64,000 nt of DNA from Fonsecaea monophora. Its lineage: Eukaryota > Ascomycota > Eurotiomycetes > Chaetothyriales > Herpotrichiellaceae. Positions 43,300 to 54,630 of this stretch are shown piece by piece. Position numbers and translations under genes: made by a program. The DNA lies in the NCBI RefSeq assembly GCF_001642475.1, contig NW_019174012.1, forward strand, positions 1 to 64,000. The letters are read 5' to 3'. The notes below the pieces were generated by a model. The model was not told the DNA's origin and searched no databases. It saw nothing but the letters and a program-made list of their open reading frames with translations. Position 1 is the first letter of the stretch. Each line of letters starts with the position of its first letter.

Positions 43300-45369
43300 C
43301 TAGTCTCCCAGGTCGTGTAGCTCTGAGTCCACGGCGGCCGGTCCTTGTTCCTGGTCGCGAGTCCTGGGTCTCGCGGGAGTGGCTGGATGGAACAGGGGAT
43401 GTGATCTCGAGAACCGTAACACCCAGTACCGCCATCCATCCACCCCTTGTCTACCACATGCCGTCACTGCCAACTTCATTTTATGGCCGATTCGTGGCAG
43501 TCTAATAAGGAGTGTCCGTGTAGTCTTGCACAAAGCTGCACCAGTCATGTGGGCCTGTTCGATAAAAAAGCTCAAGAGACATATGAATCCGAAGAGAGTC
43601 ATTGCCGCCCAGAATCCGATCCAGTTGATATTGGTGTAGTTCCCATCTCGAAAGAGGATCCTCCCACACAGAGACCACCTCTTGAGAAATCCCTCCAGTA
43701 CTTTGGGGTTGTCGAAAAAGATCGAATATTCATTCAGATGGAACCTCGCCCCATGGCGCACTGTGAGAATAGCGCTGAGAATGGTTTTTCTGAACCATGT
43801 TTCGACCTCAATGACCCACTGCTCTCTGTTGTCGTCGAGGACGGTGAACATGTATGGTCTGATACCGATCTGTTTTAAAGGCATCATCCCATGCCATTCA
43901 GTCAGCTCGGCGAGGTAAGTGAATACCGAGAAGAAGGATGGTAGAAGTCTCAACAAGGCAATCACTTCTGCAAGAGAATCGACACTCAGATCGGGATATT
44001 TCACTATTTTGTATGCTTGCGTCGCCCCTCGACCCCACGGCGTACAGACTCCAGACCCTATCACGCAGTACTGGGAAGTTTCGAAGCAAGCCAGTGCTGT
44101 GGCTTCACGGTCTGCGTAGTAGTGGTCGGTCTGATTCGACCAGTCCATGTTGTGAGCAGCAAAGAAGGGGTCATCGACGGGACCCAAGTATTGTGTGGCT
44201 CCAGCTCGGTATACGATGAGGTACGCCAGTCCGTCATCTCGCTGGATGCTTTTGTGTAGTGTTTCTGGGTCGACCATGACACCCTCGTAACCAGCCCAGC
44301 GCCTAGGCAGTACTGTAAGGTCGTAGGGACTATGCTCCCGCGCCATGCGAAGGCCCGAACTCTGGTTGGACACGATGTTGGGCCCGTTCATGGTGTTTAA
44401 CGGCATGGTAAAGTTTGGCCATATAGCTTTTCCGTTGGGAAGATCGAAATTTCTGGTAGATATCCAGGTCTCAATTGGCGTATCTCTTGAGAAGAGAAGA
44501 AAGGGTGTGAGATCAACCGGCGCGCAAGTGAGCCGGTGGTTGAATGAAATCTGTGCTTTGGAATTGACCCCCAACTGGCGTGCAGTCACATTGCTATGGG
44601 TGATCTGGAATGGACGTGTCTGGTTGTGGCAGATGTTTCCAGGGAATGGGCAATAGTCCAAACGCTCCTTGGTCACCACCGGCTGTTCGAGATAAAACGG
44701 AGCGTCACAGCCACCATCCAAACGATCCAGGCACTGTGAGAAGATGGCCTCTGACTTGGGCGAGATAGAAGTAAGAGTGAACAGGTTGGCTAACTTGTCC
44801 GACTTCAAACAACTGTCAGTAGCCTTTGACCTCACTACTGGGGTTTCTGCAGATCCGAAGGAGAGCAGCCAGGGTATAACGACGCCCAGTGTGACGAAAA
44901 TTGCCACGTTAAACAGTGCAATGATACCAAACCAAGGCGAAGTCGCTGGCTCGTCGGATCCCGACTCTTGCTCTTGCTCTGGCTCGGGCGCTGACTGAGG
45001 AGTGCGCCTTCGCAGCATCGAGGCCCTCTTTCTCCACAGGTTGGAGATGCCACTTTTAGCGAATGGGAGAACTTCGGCAATTGCTTTGCCCTGTGAAAGA
45101 TGTAGCAAGGGTTCGGGAGAGGATTCATCAGGAAGCCTGACGGGCCGGACTTGGGTCCGGGTGAGAATGACATAGCGGTAGATGACCCAAGCGCGTGTCT
45201 GTGTAACGGCAATGAAAAGCGCGATGCCAGCCAGGATCAATAGGGCATTTGAGTCCGTGACAGTCCAGATCCACTTCCGAAGGGCTGATTCGTCATGTCT
45301 CTCCCAAACCCCCTCATACGCATACCCAGCAAGTTCATTGTACTCTCCGTCTGAATCTTTGAGTAGCAT
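43300..45369 (-). CDS. Large multi-pass membrane protein, unknown function
   Basis: Single-exon protein of 689 residues. Hydrophobic segments lie at about 42-62, 147-170 and 582-602, and a weaker one near 470-485. Between the second and later segments is a large domain of about 300 residues with several NxS/T sites and many Cys (for example CLKSD, CLDRLDGGCDAPF, CPFPGNICHNQT), the look of an extracellular or luminal disulfide-bonded domain. The tail is cytoplasmic and basic/Pro-rich. Proteins of this layout are widespread and unnamed in ascomycetes; I recognise no enzyme motif. Clearly coding because of its length and consistent topology. Confidence 0.75.
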   Translation of the reverse strand: MLLKDSDGEYNELAGYAYEGVWERHDESALRKWIWTVTDSNALLILAGIALFIAVTQTRAWVIYRYVILTRTQVRPVRLPDESSPEPLLHLSQGKAIAEVLPFAKSGISNLWRKRASMLRRRTPQSAPEPEQEQESGSDEPATSPWFGIIALFNVAIFVTLGVVIPWLLSFGSAETPVVRSKATDSCLKSDKLANLFTLTSISPKSEAIFSQCLDRLDGGCDAPFYLEQPVVTKERLDYCPFPGNICHNQTRPFQITHSNVTARQLGVNSKAQISFNHRLTCAPVDLTPFLLFSRDTPIETWISTRNFDLPNGKAIWPNFTMPLNTMNGPNIVSNQSSGLRMAREHSPYDLTVLPRRWAGYEGVMVDPETLHKSIQRDDGLAYLIVYRAGATQYLGPVDDPFFAAHNMDWSNQTDHYYADREATALACFETSQYCVIGSGVCTPWGRGATQAYKIVKYPDLSVDSLAEVIALLRLLPSFFSVFTYLAELTEWHGMMPLKQIGIRPYMFTVLDDNREQWVIEVETWFRKTILSAILTVRHGARFHLNEYSIFFDNPKVLEGFLKRWSLCGRILFRDGNYTNINWIGFWAAMTLFGFICLLSFFIEQAHMTGAALCKTTRTLLIRLPRIGHKMKLAVTACGRQGVDGWRYWVLRFSRSHPLFHPATPARPRTRDQEQGPAAVDSELHDLGD

Positions 45370-46430
45370 CGTTGTGGAGTCCAGAGAAGCTGCTGGATAT
45401 TGGGAAGCTCATGTTCCGAACTTCGACGCGGCGCGGCCATGGGGCGCAAAGCTGACTTATAAGGTATTGTCATGATACCTCGCCGAGAAACGAGGCTCGT
45501 GGTGGATGTGTCCGGAAGCAATGACTAGCTGTGCCTTACTAGGCTTCCTGGCGGGCTGTGCCGTGACTCATGGGGGGGCAGTGTCACCCAGAGTGTGTCT
45601 GCAGCCTTTGGCTAGCCATCTCGTATTCATGCACGGTGAGGCACTGAGGCTGATTCTTGGCTCTTGGGTGTCGACTAATTCGGTTCGCAAGGCAGAGAGC
45701 TGGCAGAGAGGGCTAAGCGAGACAGCAAGTGGCAGACATTCAGCTAGTCGCTTGACACCAGGACTTGACAGAGGACCAAAAGGGAAGATGTGTCCGTTAA
45801 TTGCCACACCAGAAAACGAATACGGTCGGGACTTGGAGATTGGTGGTGTGGAAGCAACCCATCTCCTCAAAGAAAATCACAAATCTTGGTAATAGTAATG
45901 CTGCGCCCTGCTATCAAGCATATTGAAAGACTGATACCTCACACCTACCTTTCAAAGAGGTAAGAATCCGTCATAGCAGGAGAAGGCAAGGTCGATCCTC
46001 GCACGCCTGATATTTGAGGCCAAGGCGAGGGACTCGGCCCCTCAGCTGGAGGTTCGGCCCGATAGGGAACGGACCCGTTTGGGAAGGTTCTGACGCTGCC
46101 CTGTCATTGGAATAAAGCGGCACCTCTGGCGTTCCTAATGCAGACTTACCATGATGACGTAAATTTTCTATCACTCTGGTGCAGCCTCACAGCCTTGTCG
46201 ACCCTCAATCACATCCGCTTGAGGACCAGAAGAATTCTCGTCATTTGTCCAGGGCTTTATTTCTTGGAAAACTCTTGCTCTGTAGCTGCTACTTGTAGCA
46301 AATCACCTCGCCATGCCGGCTGGAACAGCGCAGACTAGATCCCATGGTTCTTTCACCTCTGCCTTCCTTCATCCTTTTCCCCTGGTTGGGCCCCCTATCA
46401 CCTCCACCCATATAGCAATCCCTTTTGCCC
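45370..46430. other. Intergenic, nothing recognised
   Basis: About 1 kb. The open frame at 45506-45892 has no domain. Upstream side of the membrane-protein gene and 3' side of the flavoprotein gene. Confidence 0.45.
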
Positions 46431-47747
46431 TCAGATATATACACTCAAGAACCCCTTGGGGAAATCCATCAACGACTTACTCCACGGCTTGCCACTTGCG
46501 CACGACTCCGGGTCGTACCCTGCCTGGGTGAAGATCTTCTGGATCTGGCGCCGGCGAATTCCTGTGTTTGAACCCTCGAACAGGGGCAGGCAGAGAGCGT
46601 CGTTCATCATCAGCCCGTACGGCTGCGATGTCGCGTATGCGGTCACGCCGACGGCCTGCATGGCCTCGAGCACGCACTGGATGGCGTTCTCAGAGCCCCA
46701 GACCTTGGCCTGGTACGCCATTTCAGCCTCGCCGGTCGTCTCGAGGTAGTGGCACGCTTTCCAGGTGAGGTAGCGGGTGGTCTCCTCTCGCATCTTCATG
46801 CTGATGAGGAAGTCTGCGACCGACTGGTAGTTGATGGTCGGGACATTGCCTCCGCGCTTCTCGGTGGTGACGATCTTGTGCGTGTGTGCGAAGCAGCTCC
46901 GCATCAGGCCCGCGGACCCTGCGCCCACCAGGGCTGCCGACTCGGTGAAGGCCGCCACGTTGACCATTGCCCCCTTACCCGGCGGCGCGAGGATGTTCTT
47001 GACGGGGACGCGGAAGTTGGTGAACTTGGTGCGCGGGCCCGAATGTGCGCGGAACCCGTGTGTCTCAATGTCGTAGAGCACTTCGAAGGCGCCTTTGTTC
47101 TTGTCGTCTTCAAAGTCGGCGCGGGTTAGCACCACCATGGACAGAGTCTCCTTGGGGTCTCCCTTGTCGCCAAAACGGCACAGCAACGTCAAGATCTCGG
47201 GGCCCTTGAAGTCCCATCCTGCGCTGTTGGAGGCGAACTGCTTGCCGCCGTTGATGACGACCTCGTCGCCCTCGACCGTGGCCAGAGTCTGCACCCCCAA
47301 CCCACCCTCGTTCTGAAGGTAGTTGGCGCTGCCTCCCGGCTCGGTGAAGCCCAGAGCCGCCAGCGCGTCCCCCTTGCAGTCAATGAAGGGGGCCAGGAAC
47401 CGTTTCTTCTGCTCGGCGTTGCCGTACATGAAGATCGGGGCCAGGCCCAACCCCGTCACGAGCCAGGTGATGGGAAAGCTGGAGTCGGCGGCAAAGAACT
47501 CCTCAGTGATGAGGGCCAAGTCAACCAGGCTCTTGCGCGACCCACCCTCGCTCTCGGGAATCTGGATTTTGATCCATCCCTCGGCCACGCACTTGGCGTA
47601 CGCTTCGCGGGTGGCCCGAAAACGCTCCTCCTGCGTGGGCAGTTTCAGATATGCTTCGCGCGTGGGGACCAGGACCTCCTGGGCAAACTTCCGTGCGTCG
47701 GCCTTGAGTTTCTCCTGGTACGGTGACAGGGTGAAGTCGATCGCCAT
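46431..47747 (-). CDS. Acyl-CoA dehydrogenase superfamily flavoprotein, nitroalkane-oxidase-like
   Basis: Predicted FAD enzyme of 438 residues, single exon. The order of blocks follows the acyl-CoA dehydrogenase fold: N-terminal helices, GLGLAPIFMYGN, LGFTEPGGSANYLQ (substrate/FAD loop), GGKQFASNSAGWDFKG, then the C-terminal helical domain with YQSVADFLISMKMREETTRYLTWKA. Length and several blocks are closer to fungal nitroalkane oxidase than to mitochondrial dehydrogenases. In the catalytic-base region it reads LFEGSNTGIRRRQ with Glu at residue 391, where nitroalkane oxidase has Asp and dehydrogenases have Glu. No mitochondrial presequence; it ends in SVYI without a PTS1 signal. So it may be a dehydrogenase-like enzyme on a nitroalkane-oxidase-type scaffold. 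Confidence 0.88.
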   Translation of the reverse strand: MAIDFTLSPYQEKLKADARKFAQEVLVPTREAYLKLPTQEERFRATREAYAKCVAEGWIKIQIPESEGGSRKSLVDLALITEEFFAADSSFPITWLVTGLGLAPIFMYGNAEQKKRFLAPFIDCKGDALAALGFTEPGGSANYLQNEGGLGVQTLATVEGDEVVINGGKQFASNSAGWDFKGPEILTLLCRFGDKGDPKETLSMVVLTRADFEDDKNKGAFEVLYDIETHGFRAHSGPRTKFTNFRVPVKNILAPPGKGAMVNVAAFTESAALVGAGSAGLMRSCFAHTHKIVTTEKRGGNVPTINYQSVADFLISMKMREETTRYLTWKACHYLETTGEAEMAYQAKVWGSENAIQCVLEAMQAVGVTAYATSQPYGLMMNDALCLPLFEGSNTGIRRRQIQKIFTQAGYDPESCASGKPWSKSLMDFPKGFLSVYI

Positions 47748-50700
47748 GGTGGGATCGATTTGTTCAGATGGTAAGGTGTCTGTGTGGGTGCGGCACGACT
47801 AGACGAATAGGTTGGGAGAGAGGAGACGTGGATATATCAGACGTGGATATAGATATAAATATAAATATGTATACCTTCCACTGCAAAGGTAAGACCGACC
47901 GGTGGCCTCGATCAGAAAGAGATTGTCTGTCAGAGTGACTCTGAAGTCTTTGGATATCTTTGATGAAACATGCCGGACACATCCTCCTTTATATACACCC
48001 CATGGTGTTCTTGGTGCTGTTTGCCCTCGCACATCCTTCTCCTCCATACACCATACACATACGCAGACACACATACCAAGTTCTATCAAACCAGGAATCA
48101 AAAAGACTCTGATATCGCACAGCCTTCAAGCGAGACCCGCACTGCCATTCAGGGTCTTATCTGAGTTTGAAGTCCTCGCGCTCAGGAGCCAAGTAAGGCC
48201 CTCTGTGTAAACAATGCATCCTGCTTCCTCTAACCAGACATGATTGTCATTGCTCGTTGACTCGGCAGATCATCCCCTTGATTGCGCTCCTCGGCACGGA
48301 ATCAAATTGCGGATCCGCACGCTGGTTGGTTGACGGGTTGCATTATTACGGGGATTGTCGTGGAAAGCTACCTAGACAGAACAGCTAGGCTGGGGAATTG
48401 GGACAATAGAGAGGAAATGCATTGATAAGGGAATACGTATGTACCCGGGACGCCTGGCGTATATGCTCTCGACATTGATATTACCAGGAATGGATCACTT
48501 GTATTCCCCCCTCTCGGTTCAAAGACATTGACCCAGTATCTACCGCGACGCGTCTTACTCCCTTGTCCTATTTGTCAGAGTACAAGGCATCTCTCGCTTC
48601 CATCTTTGATTGGGTGTGATGTCTCTTGTCTACTGGTCTTCCCTAGCGTCAAGCTCACGCTAAATTAATCAATGTGGCTTCTGTTTCGGTTTGCCGGCAC
48701 CGTTATCATTGAACCTCCTCTGGGCCTTTTGTTTTATGTCTGGGTTATGCGCTGATCGGTACACAGCATACTCAGAGACCTTGTGTTACTGGAAGATTAG
48801 GTCTGACACGGCTCCCGTTAGCAAAACATACGTAACTCGCCATACATCTACTCCGTATCTCTTCCTAAAATTGTTATCCGCTACTGGGCCGTGAGTAGCA
48901 CAGCCACCAAACCCAAAATGGAGGGGCAAGACTCAATCCTCGTCTCGATGTGTCGATGCTCTCCTCTATATTTGACCAATCAGTTGATGCATTTACAGAT
49001 ATCCGAGGAGATGAGCTGCTTCTGCGTGGAGTCTCTGCATCGTTCCATACCAGACGACGGAAGCCGATTCTTCATCGAGCGCTCCCATTCCGTATACTCG
49101 AGCTTGATCGCCTATGTCCGAACCGTTGATCAAGCTGGTTGTTCTCTTCAGTACCAGCAACCTCGACTCCAACTCTTATCTCGATTCCCCAATTCGGTCG
49201 ACAGACAGATCGTCACGGTGCTGGCGCGTGTCCTGTCGCACCCGCGGAGATGCAGCGAGGTGATGAACAATCAACCCCGTGGGTTCGGAAGCTGTGATAT
49301 CCCAGCCCACGTGCTCCACTCATATCAAGTTGCCGGAGACTGCGCTCAATGGTCGAACCAGTGCTTGGTGGGCCTGTCTAGCAGGAACGAGCCTACTGGC
49401 TGTCCTCCGAATGCTTTCCTTCGGTCCGTCCTCATCAACGGAAATTGTAACTGGTCAAGCCTGAGGGGATGGATTGATCTCTGATCCATCTTTCCACCAG
49501 CGTCAGCCTTGTTCACCTAGGCGCCTCGACTCCTGACGCTTCCAGAGTGCTAACCTCATCTGGTATCTTGGGTCGAGGCTCTCTTAACAGCCTATCAATC
49601 ATTGAAATAAAAGCAGACGACAACTGCTTCTTCAGATTCCGGCAATTCAATGCTAGTAGGCCGTCAGTTCGGCCGAAAATCGAGGTGTCCGATATTGTAC
49701 ATTACCATATGGCGAGCCGAGATAAGAGAAGTGTTGACTTCTATCTCCGCTTGCGAGTCTCTGGGATGAAGCATTCGACAGTCTGCAACCTCTATCGGCC
49801 TGCATATAATCTGTCTGTGGACAGCGCTCTTCGAATATGGTGGCTGCTTTCCCCACAATCGCGAACTCATCTGTTGCCTATGAGGCAAGATCGTCTCGGT
49901 ATCACGCCGGCTCCAGCTCCAGGTCCACTCACTCTACCGCCATGTCGGAACTGCGGCCAGTTTCTCGTCCCTTTCCCTGCATCCTCTGTGTTGGAGAAGC
50001 AATACTGCATGTATCAATGAAATCTCCTCACGCCCTTGTTGGTTTAGTGGGCATTAGTCGCAATGATACAACCTCAAAGAAGGAATGATTGTGGAGTCTC
50101 CCAGTCTCCAATCGAAACTTCTTTTGGACAACTCAAGCAGTCACCGTGATAGAGGAAAACCGGCTGCCTCTATCTGCTGCTGGCGCGATTCTCGATCTGG
50201 CCGAAGCATTTCCCAATGAGGTATGTTGGCAGCGAGCTGCGCTTGTTGGCACGGAATGGTTTCGACCACCGCAATTCTCGGTTAGTCCCTCTATTATAAG
50301 ACTGCGATCCACATTTTGCAGGAATTGAGTCTCTTCAATCTCAACGAGGGACGCTAGCGATCTCCATGATCACTCAAGTATATCCGCGGACGTCGCTGCT
50401 GTCTTTCTGACGACGAAGACTTGACAATCACACTTATCTTTGTCCGTCTCAGACTACCCAGTTCTTCGACCGCTCTGGAACCTCTTATCTGCCAGCTCAG
50501 TTATCGAAAATCGTCGATAGGCTGGTGTGACTATCAGGCTCTCAGTTGATAGTCGACGATCAACAAGGTGGATGCAGTGATCGGAAAAGGGGGGAGATGC
50601 CTGGCTGAGCTCAGCCCGTCCCCCCTGGGCAGGACATGACAGCCTCCCAGCCAATATATCAAGTCACACGACGGCAGAATCTGACACACACTCTCTCGAT

Positions 50701-50770
50701 AGATGCAGATTGCGAAGAGTTCATAGAGAGCAACCACCATCAATCACACCCCCCGATCAGACGAGACGCA
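47748..50770. other. 3-kb spacer with fragmentary open frames
   Basis: Contains the promoter of the flavoprotein gene (left) and of the GPR1/FUN34 gene (right). Between 48890 and 50330 several overlapping open frames of 80-200 residues alternate between plus-strand frames. None shows a domain and no consistent splicing joins them. This could be a decayed gene or chance. Confidence 0.4.
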
Positions 50771-51969
50771 ATGGAGAAAGAGACGCCAGACCAGATGACT
50801 CGCATTGCCCGCGAGATCTCCATGTCGCCGTCGACATATGAAAAGATCTACCTCTCGCCACCGAACAGCGACACTCGAGAGCTGCGCAAGGCCTTTGCCA
50901 ATCCGACTCCTTTGTGAGTGTTCTTTCCAACAGCCACCCACTTTAAGCCCTGTCTCTTTATATGCCGCCCTCTTTTCTCTTCTTGGAGGACTAATGCGTC
51001 GACTTTAGATGTCTTCTAGGCTTCATCATGAGCCTAGGACCCTTGTCCTGCGATCTCATGGGCTGGAGAGGCGCTGGGGGCAATGGATCCTCGTCAATCG
51101 GTGTCTTCTTCTTCATGGGCGGACTTCTGATGATTATCGGCGGAGTCGGCGAGTTCATCTTGGGCAATAGCTACCCCTTCATTGTCTTTTGCGGCTTTGG
51201 TGCGTGATAGTTTCGGGTCTCTTGGTCCCTTCTTGGGCCTTCTGCTCAATTTTTTCTTGTGGCACTTCATTCCTTTCGAGAACAAGACCAATGTTATGGT
51301 CGTGTACTGACGTGCAACCTTGTACAGGTGGATGGTGGTTGAGCTTCGGAGCAACACTGAAACCTTCCTTCGGAGCGTACGGAAACTACTCGCCAGATCC
51401 CACGGATCCTGCTGCTGGGTTGTCTACCACAGGTTTTCTTGCTGGTTTCGGTATGTCCTCCTACCGCGAAGACGGGGTTAGTCCCTTTTTCACATGGAGA
51501 GTCTTTGAAGAACATATCAGACTGACATTCGGGGTTCTGTTCCTAGGATTTTTCCTCCTCTTCATGGCCCTCTTCTGCTTGGTCTGCCTCATCTGTGCTC
51601 TGAAGCTGAACATCTGTCTGGTCATCATCCACAGTACCCTGGTCATTTGCTTCTGCCTGCTCACAGGTTCGTTTTGGCATTCAGCGGAAGCAGGAACAGA
51701 AGTCGCGTCGAAGTTACTGATCGTGAGTCCTACCTTCCCATCGTTGGCAACAGGAGGCAAGATGAGCTGATAGCGGATAAACAAATGATCTTACACAGGC
51801 GGGTGGAGCGTTTGGTTTCGTGTCAGCGGCGGCGGCAGGCTATCTCTTCCTGTCGCAGATGCTTTTGACCGTCGAATTTCCTGTTTCTCTTCCTGTGGGC
51901 GATTTGAGTTCGCTCTTTGCGCGTCATCAGAACCAAATCAAGGGAAAGGCACAAGGGGTGGATCCTTGA
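50771..51969 (+). CDS. GPR1/FUN34/YaaH (AceTr) family transporter, acetate-permease-like
   Basis: Predicted six-helix membrane protein related to Ady2/AcpA acetate:H+ symporters. Exons 50771-50913, 51009-51199, 51328-51450, 51547-51722 and 51799-51969 give 267 residues. The signature NPTPL (residues 44-48, usual form NPAPLGL) sits at the start of helix 1. The FGGWWLSFG block matches the family FGG(F/Y)W element. The intron 51451-51546 is exactly 96 bases without an in-frame stop, so an unspliced reading stays open; I spliced it because AGFG-FFLLFMAL then matches the family helix, with a GTATGT donor and CTGAC branch. The other introns are 95, 128 and 76 bases. The divergent N-terminal signature means acetate specificity is not assured. 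Confidence 0.87.
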
Positions 51970-52922
51970 AGGCAGGCGCAGCCTCGACAGCTGGTTAGGA
52001 GGAGTTAACAGAAGCCCCAAGATTTTGTTGTCCATGAGCTCTTAGACTTGCCGATTGTGTATGCAATCTAGCTTAGCCCTCACTTCAGGTAGATCTTTGA
52101 ACTGAACCACTGTCAAGCCGTCTGCGCCTGGAGCATATTATAGCCTTCGTGGAAAAGACTCCATTTGTAACTTCCAAGACGCTGGTGCGTTCCAATCAGG
52201 ACTGTTATGCAATTCACAACACCACCCTTTGCTTCGATCATGAAGAACGATCTTGTTGGCGCTTGATTCCCGCGTTATAGCTTCGGACTCCAGTTCTTGT
52301 ATCTGTCTATTCTAATTGTGAGCTTGAGCTTCTGGTTCTCTTCATCCAGGTCTTTCATCCTGAAACGCAGCCCGGCATATTGGGATCGGAGCGAGGACGT
52401 TGATGAAACAAGGAAGAGAGACCACGATGGCCCACAGAGGCGTCTGTATCGTGTTGGACTCTTTCTGAGGAGCAAGCAGAGAGAGGAGAGGGGCTCTGGG
52501 TGTTGTAGAAGGAGGGCAGCCCATTCCCAAAAAGGAAGGTAGCGCCTTGCAGGGCCATGAGCACGGATGGTCAGGATCAGTTCAAATATACGCGAAAACC
52601 TTGGGCGTCCTCTACTCATACCTACCTAGGCAGTATTATTCTACAAATACTGAGTAGTAGTCACAAATGGCTCCCGCCTCACTCTGCCTCGCACTGCTAT
52701 GTTCGCACAGTACCACGCCGCAGCATCGATACATGCGTCCCTAATACGTAGGTTCATAGATCAACCCCAGGACGTAGCTGAAGGCGAAATACGTTATGGA
52801 GCCTCAATTGTCATCATTCATTCTCAAATTCCCGCTAGGTCGTCGAGCTAAGAGGCTGTGCCATCTCCCTTCCCGCAAAATATTCCTTGCCGTATTCAGT
52901 GTCACGATCATCTGCCAGAGAA
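51970..52922. other. Spacer between converging genes
   Basis: About 950 bases with both 3' UTRs. A 114-residue minus-strand frame (52275-52619) has a Lys/Glu-rich tail but no recognised domain and is not called. Confidence 0.45.
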
Positions 52923-54630
52923 TTAGATGACATAACGGAATAGCTTGTTCTCTTTATCCGTCAAGTCCAAGAACTCGACATTCGTGCCATGGCCGTCCGA
53001 AATTTCGCCCCGCTCGAGCATCCTCTGCCGTCGTTTGTTCTCCCAAGTATTGAGCACAAAGAAGCCGCACAAGACGAGCACGCTGACGATCCAAAGGACG
53101 AGGAGACTGATCTTGGCATGCTCGTAGAAAGGCGGATCACGAAATGTCTGGGGCCCGACAAGATACGCGACGCCGAGAATGAGGAAGACGATGGAGTTGA
53201 GCGTCGTTTTCTTGGTGGTACCGAGCACATTACTCGACAACATGGAAATAACGATAAACCAGGCTGTGGAGCAGCTACCGCTCATGAAGAAATAGGCAAC
53301 CAACTGGCCATTTTTGCGGTAAAAGTGGCCATGGTCGCCCAGGCCGATGAATAGGCTAGCGCCGAATAGAGAAAACAGGCCGGCCAAGATTGCGGCACCA
53401 CTACGCTGGTGCGTCACGTCGGCGAGGAGGCCGAATCCCATATTGCAGATGACATTGATGGCACCCTGCGGAATGTTGAGGAGGAGCGTCTCCTTGACGG
53501 TGAAACCGAGGGACTTGATGATGATAGACTGGAGGAGCACGAGTCCGGCGGCGGGGATCTGGGACGAGAGAACAAAGACGACGTACATCCATGTCTAGCT
53601 TATGCGTCAGTACAGTGTATAAGAATAGGCAGGTCAGGGGGGATATGGAACGAACCCGGTAATCTGTGAATGCCTCGATAGCTTGGTAGCGCTTGTACTT
53701 GGTCGAGCCAACACCCTGATGGTTCTCTCGCAGCCGCTCCACGGCTAGAACTCGCTCCTCCTCAGAGAAGAACTTGGCTGTTACCACGCTGGTAGCCATG
53801 AACCAGAACATGCAGACACCATAGATGACAGAGACAATGCCAGTGACGACGGCCAGGATCTTCCAGCTGGAGAAGTTGGCTTCGGGATGCTTTGTTTCTC
53901 CTTCCACGCATCCAAAGGCAATCAATCCACCAATCATAGTCGCAACACCGGTACAGCCAGACCATATACCTGTCCTGCTGCCATGCTCGTATTTTCGATA
54001 CCACGCGGCGGTGATGAGGGAGAACCCGCAGTTGATCGAGGCTTCGAGGGCACCAAGGAACGTTCGTTGAATCATGAGGCCAGTGAAGTTATGGCACGCG
54101 GCCATGCATGTGAGGACAACACCCCATGCCATGACACAGCACGCGATATACTTTGAAGGCGGGAAGACCTGGAACATGCGGTTGTGGACAGGAGCGAAGA
54201 CGATGTACCCAGCATAGTAGATGGAGCCAAGCCAGGTGTACTGATTGGAGGTCAGGTTTGTTTCTTTTTGGAGACCCATGACACCAGCATAGGAGAGCCT
54301 TCGGCATTATATATCAGCTAATGCAGAGAATTTGGGTAGTGACATAGCATCTTACACTCCTTTGTCTAGATACTGCAACACGTAAAGACCGCACAGCCAC
54401 GGCAGGACGTGCCAGTCAATTTTCCGGAGCAGTCGCTTGTTGGTCTTCTCGTCGATCTCCAGGGCCACGGCGCTGGCATAGGTGTAGGCACCATCCGCGC
54501 CCTTGATCTCTTTGACATGGCCAACATCGATGCCTAACTCTTCTGCGGCCTCCTGGATGCGGAGAGCAGGGTCTTCGTTCCCTGTCTTGTCCTCAACCGC
54601 AGTCGTTGTGGCTGGAAGTTCTTTTCCCAT
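52923..54630 (-). CDS. MFS transporter, anion:cation symporter (allantoate-permease-like)
   Basis: Predicted plasma-membrane importer for an organic anion. Minus-strand exons 54630-54356, 54298-53656 and 53594-52923 give 529 residues with introns of 57 and 61 bases. An acidic N-terminal tail (about 75 residues) precedes NKRLLRKIDWHVLPWLCGLYVLQYLDK, the family opening. Further marks are GSIYYAGYIVFAPVHN, RTFLGALEASINCGFSLITAAWY, IGGLIAFGC, and TWMYVVFVLSSQIPAAGLVLLQSIIIKSLGF after the second intron. It is a different subgroup from the Dal5-type gene at 26158. It is divergent from the 2-oxoglutarate oxygenase gene, which suggests uptake of a substrate for that enzyme. Confidence 0.93.

Noticed and set aside
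52275..52619. Minus-strand 114-residue frame with a charged C-terminal tail
   Set aside because: No family match and no splice partner found; too weak to call.
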